Source of the DNA: a virus
Strand: one strand, 5' to 3'
DNA length: 29,646 bases
Virus record (IMG/VR): IMGVR_UViG_3300025674_000258
Coordinates: 1 to 29,646 of that record
Part shown: in pieces, positions 5,850 to 13,000 of the stretch
Layout of the letters: every line of letters starts with the position of its first letter
How positions within the stretch are numbered: the first letter of the stretch is position 1
The notes under the pieces: model-generated
What the model saw: the letters and a program-made list of their open reading frames with translations, nothing else
The model's database searches: none
What the model was told of the DNA's origin: nothing
Program-made: the position numbers and the translations under genes

Positions 5850-6302
5850 ATGGCTTACTATAGCACAAAAACTTACGGGCACAACATTGGTTTAAGTGCC
5901 TGTTTCAGACAACCTAATGCAGATCATTCTCATTGTAGTTTGCTGCATGGTTATAGTTTGCAGTTTAAATTTACATTTGCTGCAAATGAACTAGACAACA
6001 AAAATTGGGTTGTCGACTTTGGCGGATTAAAACCGCTTAAGGCTTGGTTAGAAGATAACTTTGATCACAAAGTTGTGCTTACTGATACTGATCCTCATCT
6101 AAATGATTTTTACGAACTTGAAGAAAAAGGATTGGCTGCACTAACTATTTTAGACGGTGTAGGTGTAGAAAGATTTGCATACCATGCATGGAAAAAAGCA
6201 GACAGTCTTGTACGTGAAATGACTGATAATCGCTGTTGGTGTGTAGAAGTGGAATGTGCAGAGCATGGAGCAAACAGTGCAATCTACAAAGCAGTGGACT
6301 GA
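5850..6302 (+). CDS. queD: QueD-like 6-carboxytetrahydropterin synthase / PTPS family
   Basis: A 150-residue T-fold enzyme of the family that converts dihydroneopterin triphosphate to 6-carboxy- or 6-pyruvoyl-tetrahydropterin, an early step to 7-deazaguanines (preQ0, queuosine, modified DNA). Visible motifs: TYGHNIGLS (zinc His11), HCSLLHGY (catalytic Cys29, His33), VVDFGGLK (54-61), FDHKVVL (Asp72-His73) and AEHGANSAIY (Glu138). The usual CxxxHGH reads HGY, so one zinc ligand position is Tyr35. No other que or folE gene is in the window. GAGG lies six bases before ATG. Confidence 0.85.
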   Translation: MAYYSTKTYGHNIGLSACFRQPNADHSHCSLLHGYSLQFKFTFAANELDNKNWVVDFGGLKPLKAWLEDNFDHKVVLTDTDPHLNDFYELEEKGLAALTILDGVGVERFAYHAWKKADSLVREMTDNRCWCVEVECAEHGANSAIYKAVD

Positions 6303-7083
6303 AACCAAAGAAGTACGTAAAGCTCGCAAAAAGCTAGAAAAAGCAGCTAAAACTGAGGTACAGGAAACTGTACCTACTTCTTTTGATAAAAAATATGTTT
6401 TTTGTTTAAAATGGGGTGATAAGTATTCTCCTGATTATGTAAACAAGTTGCACAATATGGTGCGTAGAAATCTCACAATAGATTATGAGTTTATTTGTTT
6501 TACGGAAAACTCAAAAGGTATTGATCCAAGAATAACAACTTGTCCGTTACCTAACAAGAATCTAAGTGGTTGGTGGTTTAAACCTTGGTTTTTAAGCAAC
6601 GAACTAGGTGTAAATGGCACAGGACTTTTTTTAGACCTAGACTTGATCGTTTTTAAAAATATTAATAAACTTTTTTCCTATGAACAAGATAGTAACTTTG
6701 TTATTATTAGAGATTTTAATCGTGTACATAGAGCCAGTTGGGAAAAAATGAACAGTAGTGTGTTCAGATTTAAAATAGGAAAGCATTCTCATTTATATGA
6801 CGAGTTTGACAAAAACAGTGCTAATCAAAGTAGAAGGTATCCTGGAGACCAAGATTGGATGTATGCTAATATTAAAAAGTTTACCTTCTGGCCAAACGAA
6901 TGGATACAAAGTTACAAATGGGAGATGCGAGGTAGACAGTATTTAGGTCTAGTAAATGGAAAACGCAACTTTACAAAACCAGGCGAACCAGTTGTAAAAA
7001 ATGAAACTAGTATTGCAGTATTTCACGGATATCCAAACATGCACGATTGTATCGATGAATGGCCAAGAAGACATTGGTATTGA
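6256..7083 (+). CDS. GT-A-type glycosyltransferase
   Basis: A 275-residue protein. After a lysine-rich N-terminal helix (about 1-38) comes a GT-A-like fold: YVFCLKWGDKYSPDYVNKL, then the nucleotide-sugar and metal-binding DxD in LFLDLDLIVF (Asp127/Asp129), RRYPGDQDWMYAN and VFHGYPNMHD. These match small phage and bacterial glycosyltransferases that add sugars to surface or DNA-linked acceptors. The start overlaps the QueD gene by 47 bases; ATG 6265 is an alternative. The acceptor is unknown; the nearby SGNH and sulfotransferase-like genes make surface-glycan decoration plausible. Confidence 0.75.
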   Translation: MQSMEQTVQSTKQWTETKEVRKARKKLEKAAKTEVQETVPTSFDKKYVFCLKWGDKYSPDYVNKLHNMVRRNLTIDYEFICFTENSKGIDPRITTCPLPNKNLSGWWFKPWFLSNELGVNGTGLFLDLDLIVFKNINKLFSYEQDSNFVIIRDFNRVHRASWEKMNSSVFRFKIGKHSHLYDEFDKNSANQSRRYPGDQDWMYANIKKFTFWPNEWIQSYKWEMRGRQYLGLVNGKRNFTKPGEPVVKNETSIAVFHGYPNMHDCIDEWPRRHWY

Positions 7084-7108
7084 CAAACTTAAAACTTGAA
7101 TGTATAAT
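7080..7108 (+). promoter_or_regulatory. Perfect-consensus sigma70 promoter
   Basis: TTGACA (7080-7085, overlapping the glycosyltransferase stop), 17 bases, TATAAT (7103-7108). Every base matches consensus. The expected start of transcription (about 7115) falls at the ATG of the next small gene. Confidence 0.85.
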
Positions 7109-7113
7109 AAACT

Positions 7114-7287
7114 ATGATTAGAACTTATATGATGTATGCAGGTCTTACTTTTCTTGGCTACGAGTATGGCGAGACAGAGGACGCAGTGATTTTTAGAACG
7201 GTGGCTAAGTTTGGTCATCCAAACAAATGGAATGAAGATGAATATACAGCAAAACTTATTCCACATCCACAAGAGGCAGTAGCATGA
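7114..7287 (+). CDS. Small protein of unknown function upstream of uvsE
   Basis: A 57-residue protein (MIRTYMMYAGLTFLGYEYGETEDAV...PHPQEAVA). The TGA overlaps the uvsE start (ATGA), so the pair is coupled. Because the promoter would start the message at about 7115, the ATG at 7114 may be leaderless or the real start may be ATG 7129 or 7132. No motif recognised; acidic with a few aromatic residues. Confidence 0.6.
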   Translation: MIRTYMMYAGLTFLGYEYGETEDAVIFRTVAKFGHPNKWNEDEYTAKLIPHPQEAVA

Positions 7288-8318
7288 CTAAACGCATAGG
7301 CTTTGCTTGTAAGTATCTACATTACAATCAAAATCAACCTAAGAAACTATTAGAAGAAATACAACGTCCACTTACAGAAAAGTGTACCACAGTTGCATGG
7401 CTAAATAGACAAACAAAGGACGTTGCAGAAGAACGCTTGTGGGACATTATGGTTCACAACGCAGCAGCAGCAAAAAGGTTAGTTGAATATGTGGGAAGCC
7501 TTCCTCCAGAACTTAGAATGGTCCGATTGGGTAGCAATCAGCTTCCTTGTGCTACCGAGTCTAGCTGGATGTATTTTTGGTCTAAGCCTGACGTGGTGGC
7601 GTACTGCGAGAAACACTACGCAAAGGTCGGTGAAGCAGCCAGACGCTTGGATGTTAGACTCTCAATGCATCCCGGACAGTTCACGGTACTTGCAAGTGAC
7701 AATCCAGAAATCGTTGAAAGGAGTATAGATGAGTTCGAATATCACATCAATCTCGCGAGGTGGATGGGCTACGGTAAAAACTGGCAAGACTTCAAATGTA
7801 ACGTCCACATCTCAGGACGCAAAGGTCCAGCCGGTATCATTGACGTCCTTCCAAGACTGTCTCCAGAAGCACGAAACTGTATTACTATCGAAAACGACGA
7901 AAACTCATGGGGACTCGATGCCAGCCTCGAGTTGGCTAAACACGTACCGTTGGTGGTAGACATTCATCACCATTGGGTTAAAACAGGAGAATATATTGAA
8001 CCAGATGACGACCGCATTAGAACAGTTATTGATAGTTGGCGTGGTGTGCGTCCTGCTATACACTATAGTTTATGCCGTGAGGATTACTTACAAGATGCTT
8101 CGCCAAGTGTACGACCAGACATGGACACGCTACTTGAATCCTCATACAAAAAACAAAAACTGAGAGCACACAGTGACTACTGTTGGAATACCGCATGTAA
8201 TGAGTGGGCCTTGTCACACTGGGAGTGGGCTGACATCATGGTAGAAGCTAAGATGAAAAACTTGGCTAGTTCGCAACTCTACAGTATGACTGAAGAATCA
8301 AAAAAACTTGCAGCATGA
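7284..8318 (+). CDS. uvsE: UV damage endonuclease UvsE/UVDE
   Basis: A 344-residue TIM-barrel endonuclease that nicks DNA 5' to UV photoproducts and starts alternative excision repair. Family motifs are in order: KRIGFACKYLHYN (3-15), MVRLGSNQ (79-86), SMHPGQF (127-133), NVHISGRKG (173-181), ITIENDE (200-206), VVDIHHHW (224-231) and HSDYCWN towards the C terminus; these hold the His and Glu/Asp residues that bind metals. Full length. Driven by the promoter at 7080. Bases about 7500-7960 are clearly richer in G+C than the surroundings, a sign of recent acquisition or recombination. Confidence 0.95.
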   Translation: MTKRIGFACKYLHYNQNQPKKLLEEIQRPLTEKCTTVAWLNRQTKDVAEERLWDIMVHNAAAAKRLVEYVGSLPPELRMVRLGSNQLPCATESSWMYFWSKPDVVAYCEKHYAKVGEAARRLDVRLSMHPGQFTVLASDNPEIVERSIDEFEYHINLARWMGYGKNWQDFKCNVHISGRKGPAGIIDVLPRLSPEARNCITIENDENSWGLDASLELAKHVPLVVDIHHHWVKTGEYIEPDDDRIRTVIDSWRGVRPAIHYSLCREDYLQDASPSVRPDMDTLLESSYKKQKLRAHSDYCWNTACNEWALSHWEWADIMVEAKMKNLASSQLYSMTEESKKLAA

Positions 8319-8950
8319 TAGTTGTATACAGTCACAAACTACAAAAGTTTATAGTAGCACCAAATAAAACTGGAAGTGTAACTATCGAAACTATTGGAAA
8401 TTATCATCTTGATAGAAATATATGGAAAACAACTAAGTTGTCTTATTATGAGCCAGCACATTTTATTGCATGGAAAAACTTTGAATCAGCAATAATGATA
8501 AGAAATCCTATAGACTGGCATGCTAGTGGTTACGCATTTAGTAGAACTGGAAGGCTTGGTCGACATTCTGATAGTTTTGAAAAGCATTTAAGAAGAGTGA
8601 TAACAGCACGGGATTATATTAAAACACACGGTCATGTTAATAAAAAAGATTTATTAGATCCACTATGGTTCAGTCATTGTGTTATTAACCCTGCTGACGT
8701 TTTAGACACACTGCCTAACCGTCCTTCAACCTATATAAAGTTAGAATATGCTCGTAGAGATAAACAACTACAACGTTTTTTTGAAGATAATATAAAAGTA
8801 AATCATACTAACAAATCTAATTTAGAACTTCTCCCTAAGTTAGATAACACTACAATAGGTCTTTTAGAAACTTTGTATTATGGTGAACAATTTGGATATA
8901 ATATAAAAACTGATATAGAACGTTACAATCTTAGACTAAATACGTTATGA
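8315..8950 (+). CDS. Sulfotransferase-like protein
   Basis: A 211-residue protein. VAPNKTGSVTIET (14-26) looks like the 5'-phosphosulfate loop of PAPS-dependent sulfotransferases (PK-x-GST-x-x) and IMIRNPIDWHASGY (60-73) like the 3'-phosphate site (RNP...S). These two motifs at this spacing are characteristic of the sulfotransferase/kinase-like fold. The acceptor is unknown. The start overlaps the uvsE stop (ATGA) and the stop overlaps the next ATG, so it belongs to the same transcription unit. PAPS use is inferred from motifs. Confidence 0.65.
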   Translation: MIVVYSHKLQKFIVAPNKTGSVTIETIGNYHLDRNIWKTTKLSYYEPAHFIAWKNFESAIMIRNPIDWHASGYAFSRTGRLGRHSDSFEKHLRRVITARDYIKTHGHVNKKDLLDPLWFSHCVINPADVLDTLPNRPSTYIKLEYARRDKQLQRFFEDNIKVNHTNKSNLELLPKLDNTTIGLLETLYYGEQFGYNIKTDIERYNLRLNTL

Positions 8951-9243
8951 CAAATTTTTTATCAACAATGTATGCACGAAAGCAAGCAGCGCAAAAAGCA
9001 GTGCAAGAAAAGAATCCTAACCGTGTGCTTGGAGGATTAAAAGGTCACGGCGTAGATCATTATAGTGTACTAGGGGAAGATGGAACTGAACGACAAGTTC
9101 CTACTAGAGCTTATGTACAAGGTTTAGAAGAGAAAGTAAAACAGCAAGATGCACGACTTGCTGTCCTAGAAAAACAAATCAGGAGGTTAAACAATGATCA
9201 AAAAATGGATCGAGCAGCGTTTAGCAGAACGCTCAACCGTTGA
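8947..9243 (+). CDS. Small coiled-coil protein, unknown
   Basis: A 98-residue protein. Basic N terminus, a GLKGHGVDHYSVLGEDGTERQVPTRAYV segment with beta character, then a heptad-like coil (VQGLEEKVKQQDARLAVLEKQIRRL, about 57-82). Could be a small virion or assembly factor; no family recognised. Coupled to the sulfotransferase-like gene by ATGA. The next small gene starts inside its 3' end. Confidence 0.7.
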   Translation: MTNFLSTMYARKQAAQKAVQEKNPNRVLGGLKGHGVDHYSVLGEDGTERQVPTRAYVQGLEEKVKQQDARLAVLEKQIRRLNNDQKMDRAAFSRTLNR

Positions 9244-9358
9244 TGGAGTGCTTATGGTTGCAGCAGGTGCAGCAATCATTATATTTTCACCATTAACTAA
9301 ACTTATTGCATATGCAGCTATTGCATACGGTGCATGGACAATATGGCGTAAAGGTTAA
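9194..9358 (+). CDS. Small two-helix membrane protein
   Basis: A 54-residue protein (MIKKWIEQRLAERSTVDGVLMVAAGAAIIIFSPLTKLIAYAAIAYGAWTIWRKG). Amphipathic N-terminal helix, then two hydrophobic segments split by SPLTK, with a Lys/Arg tail. A perfect AGGAGG ribosome-binding site at 9181-9186 supports the start, although it overlaps the upstream gene by 50 bases. Holin-like in size and topology, but equally a generic phage membrane peptide. A terminator follows at once. Confidence 0.65.
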   Translation: MIKKWIEQRLAERSTVDGVLMVAAGAAIIIFSPLTKLIAYAAIAYGAWTIWRKG

Positions 9359-9627
9359 ATTTTCTTTAAACTACTGGCATCCATTATTTTGCGATTTTGG
9401 ATGCCTTTTTCTTGAGCAAATCTTTTTGCATCACAGTTTTCACAAACATGAAAGTAGTTATTAGTAATTCTTTTAGGATCCATACTACCTCTTGCACGAG
9501 TAAACTCTTCATTACAAGCATCACAACATAAAACAACCATAGTCTTTTTACGATTATAGGTGTGTTGCTTGCCAAGTTTACTACGGCGCATATGCCAAGT
9601 ATCTATCAAATATTCTTTTACAAACAT
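9355..9627 (-). CDS. Zinc-finger-like protein, the only minus-strand gene
   Basis: About 90 residues from ATG at 9627; an upstream in-frame ATG at 9663 would add 12 residues. VVLCCDACNEEFTRARGS ... FHVCENCDAKRFA has two CxxC knuckles about 28 residues apart, a zinc-ribbon or HNH-knuckle-like layout, and the rest is basic. I prefer 9627 because TAAATA lies exactly five bases before it on this strand, as at two plus-strand starts. The 3' end meets the upstream plus-strand gene head-on and contains its terminator. Function unknown; nucleic-acid binding is likely from the charge. Confidence 0.7.
   Translation of the reverse strand: MFVKEYLIDTWHMRRSKLGKQHTYNRKKTMVVLCCDACNEEFTRARGSMDPKRITNNYFHVCENCDAKRFAQEKGIQNRKIMDASSLKKI
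9376..9410 (+). terminator. Rho-independent terminator (plus strand) inside the minus-strand gene
   Basis: GGCATCCA (9376-9383) pairs with TGGATGCC (9398-9405), 8 bp with a 14-base loop, followed by TTTTT. It ends the run beginning at the promoter at 7080 and lies within the coding end of the opposite gene. Confidence 0.75.
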
Positions 9628-9660
9628 AACTATATTTACATAAAGATTATAAAAACTAAC

Positions 9661-9668
9661 CATAAATA
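9661..9668 (+). promoter_or_regulatory. T4-type late promoter motif (CATAAATA)
   Basis: CATAAATA 16 bases before ATG 9685, with AGAAAGGA as ribosome-binding site. The string ATAAATATTAGAAAG here recurs at 16359-16373 before another structural gene. It likely drives HesB and the structural block. Confidence 0.6.
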
Positions 9669-9684
9669 TTAGAAAGGATAAACT

Positions 9685-10047
9685 ATGAGTATACTAACAT
9701 TAACTGGTGCAGCACAAAAACAGATTGATTTACTGTGTGAAGAAAATGCCTGCTATGGTATAAGTCTAAATATCAAAGGTGGCGGATGTGCCGGATTTGA
9801 ATATGATTGGGGTACAGTTGCAACACCTATGGATCTTTTAGAAGATGACGAAGTTATAAAAACAGAAAACGGATGTGCTTTTGTTGTTGGTTCGCATAGT
9901 TTAATGTTTCTTATTGGAACAGAAGTTGATTATGTAAAAAGTTTAGTTGGCGCAAACTTTGAAATACGCAATCCTAATGCTCAAAGTTCATGTGGGTGCG
10001 GTGTCAGTGTTAACTTTGATATGGATAGTTTAGTACCAGAATGGTAA
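9685..10047 (+). CDS. hesB: HesB/IscA-type Fe-S cluster carrier
   Basis: A 120-residue A-type iron-sulfur carrier. GGGCAGFEY (Cys35) and SSCGCGVSV (Cys103, Cys105) give the three invariant cysteines that hold a 2Fe-2S or 4Fe-4S cluster for delivery to apo-proteins. Length and fold pattern fit IscA/SufA/HesB. T4-like marine phages commonly carry one such gene, usually beside structural genes as here. It may supply clusters to virion proteins or to phage Fe-S enzymes such as the radical SAM protein at 23713; that link is inference. Preceded by a late promoter motif. Confidence 0.92.
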   Translation: MSILTLTGAAQKQIDLLCEENACYGISLNIKGGGCAGFEYDWGTVATPMDLLEDDEVIKTENGCAFVVGSHSLMFLIGTEVDYVKSLVGANFEIRNPNAQSSCGCGVSVNFDMDSLVPEW

Positions 10048-10058
10048 AGGAAAAGTAA

Positions 10059-13000
10059 ATGGCAAAACAAGAAATTGATATTGGTGTTGAGGGTAATGAC
10101 GGTACAGGCGATAGTATCCGTGAATCCTTTAAAAAGGTAAACGACAACTTCAACGAACTATATGCTATTTTTGGTTTAGGAGGCGATATCAGTTTCACAA
10201 ACCTTAATGACACACCAAACGAAATAATAGGCAATGAAGGTAAGGTTGTTCTAACCAAACAAGACGGTACAGGATTAGACTTTTTTGAATTTGTATCTGA
10301 TGACGGAACAAATAATGTTAATAGTACTACAAATACCATTGCTTTTGAAATTGATGGAACAAAGTTAAAAGTTACTGCTATCAATACAAAAATTGAAAGA
10401 GACCCTACTCCAAATACAGATTTTCCATTTAAGTTTGGCGCTGTCACGGCCTATACACCTGCTATTCAAAGTAGTTTACTTACACCAAGTGGAAGAACTA
10501 CTTTAGTTAATACATGGAATGATACTCACGGTGCACCAACTATTACAGAAGACAATATTCTTACTAGTAAAGGTTATAACGACCAAGCATATGTAAACAT
10601 CACAGGTGACACACTTACCGGACATCTAAGCACTATTAGTGGTGCTACAGGCACACAAGTTCCGCAAATACAAGAAGTTATTAAAAAGTCTGGCGATACT
10701 ATGACAGGTGCATTGACACTTAGCGACCATCCTGCTCCTTTTGCTGGTGTTGGTACTCCAAACAGTGCTGATGATTTACAAGCAGCAACAAAGTATTATG
10801 TAGATGCACAAAGTTTTAGCAGTACAACCAACCTTTTTGTATCTACTAGTGGTACAGATGATCATACAGCTACACCAGCAGGTAAAGCAGGTAGAAATGA
10901 AGCATATGCATACAGAAGCATTGCAGCGGCATTAGAAAAAGCTGAAAAAATACAGCAGGCAGCCACACCTGATATTGGCCCATATGTTCAGCTTCTTACA
11001 CATACCAATGGTGCAACAAACAGTACAGTGGTTACAGGTGCAGGAGACACGGGTTATACTGTAGGTGGAAATCAACAAACAGTTGCAAACACTATTGATG
11101 CAGAAAAGTCAAATGCCATTGCAGCAGCTATTACAGCTACAAATGATCAATATCCTGACTTTGTTTATGATCAAGCATTGTGTGAAAGAGATTTAAACCT
11201 TTTGATTGATGCAATATCTTTTGATATAAAGGCAAGTACCACATCAATCAAACACAACTATTTAACACGATATAGTGCATTAAGATACTACGCAAATCCA
11301 AGTGCAGAGATTGCTATCGATGCACAGTACACCCAAACTATATATGCAATACAACGAGCAGAAATTTATTTGCTAGATGCTATTGAAACAGCATTAGGTA
11401 CAAACTCTGATCAGTGGTATACAGCAGTTGATACTCTATTTGATAATATCTATACATATATAAACGATGACTCAACAGATGATCCTGCACTAATAGAATC
11501 TTCTAACTACTATCAACTTTATGTAGACAGCGGACCAAACAAATACACCGATGCATCTGGTAATCCATTGCTAGATAATCCAAATATTGATATTTTTCCT
11601 GGTAAAGTTATAAGAGGTGCAACAAGTAAAGCAATTGGTAGAGTTGTGACATATACTAGAGGTGTTGACACAGTAGGAACACCGGGTTATGATACAGTAC
11701 AACTACAACTTCTTACTACACAAGAGTTTACTCAAGGCGAAGAACTACAATATGGCAACTACGTTAAAAAACAACAAGTATCTGTACGTGTAGAAACTGG
11801 TATTTACGAAGAACAATATCCTATTCGTGTTCCTGAAAACACAAGTATTAAAGGTGATGAGTTTAGACGTGTTATCATTAGACCTGCACCTGGCGTAAGC
11901 ACTAGTCCGTATGCATTAACCCAGTTTTATAGAGATGCAACAGTTGACGGACTTACTACCGCAACAGGCGGAACATCTGCTATTGATGATGTTACCCTAG
12001 CTCTGAGAGGATATTATGGATACCATTATCTAACCGATCCAACTGATATTACAAGCACTCCTAAAAACAATGACCAAATGGATGTGTTCTTGATGAATGA
12101 TGCAACTATTTTAAGAAATGTTACCTGTCAGGGACACGGTGGATTTATGATGGTGCTTGATCCAACAGGATCAATCCTCACTAGATCGCCATATGCTCAG
12201 ACATGTACAAGTTTCAGTAAAAGTGTTAATGCTAAAACATTTGCTGGTGGTATGTTTATCGATGGTTATTGTTATAACATGCCTGCTACAGTTGTTTCAA
12301 AAGATGACTTCTTTACACTTAATATCGAAGCACCTATTGATAGTATATTAGGACAACGTAGACCTAACTTGCCATGTACCTTTTATGAGTTTGGAAGACG
12401 TTATCAGATCAACGCCATCACAAACTATACTCTAAATGAAGGCACAGGAAAAGTTACAGCTACACTGATACTCGATGAAACATCACATGACGGTATAGGA
12501 TTTGACGACGATATAGATTCAGCTGCTGGACCAGTTGATATCGTTATACAAGGTGCTGGTAACCGCAGTATGCTTGCAAACGACTATACACAAATAAACG
12601 ATTTAGGTTATGGTGTTATTGCTACTAACAATGCACTGACAGAACTTGTTAGTGTGTTTACTTATTATGCAAACATAGGTTATTATTCAAATAATGGTGC
12701 ACAAATAAGGTCGCTTACAGGCAACAATAGTTATGGTAACTTTGGCCTAGTTGCCGAAGGCAATGACCCAGATGAAATACCAAATGATGCTACACTAGCA
12801 CAAGATTTAGTACAACCTTTAAAAATATATAATGTTGCACAAGAACTAACACTTGCAGGAGATTTGAGCGCAAACCTAACAGATGGCGAAACTATTAGTC
12901 AACAACAAGGATTAAATGCGGTTATTGTTAGTGGTAGTCTTGCTTTCTTTGAAGTTACCGGAGGTAACACAATATTGTACCTTGAAAATATAACAGGAGG

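Noticed and set aside
7483-7963. Additional open frames on both strands inside uvsE
   Set aside because: They follow from the high G+C of this part of uvsE; the uvsE frame holds all family motifs.
10010-10447. Antisense frame over the HesB/fibre junction
   Set aside because: It runs across two clear sense genes with conserved motifs and has no promoter.
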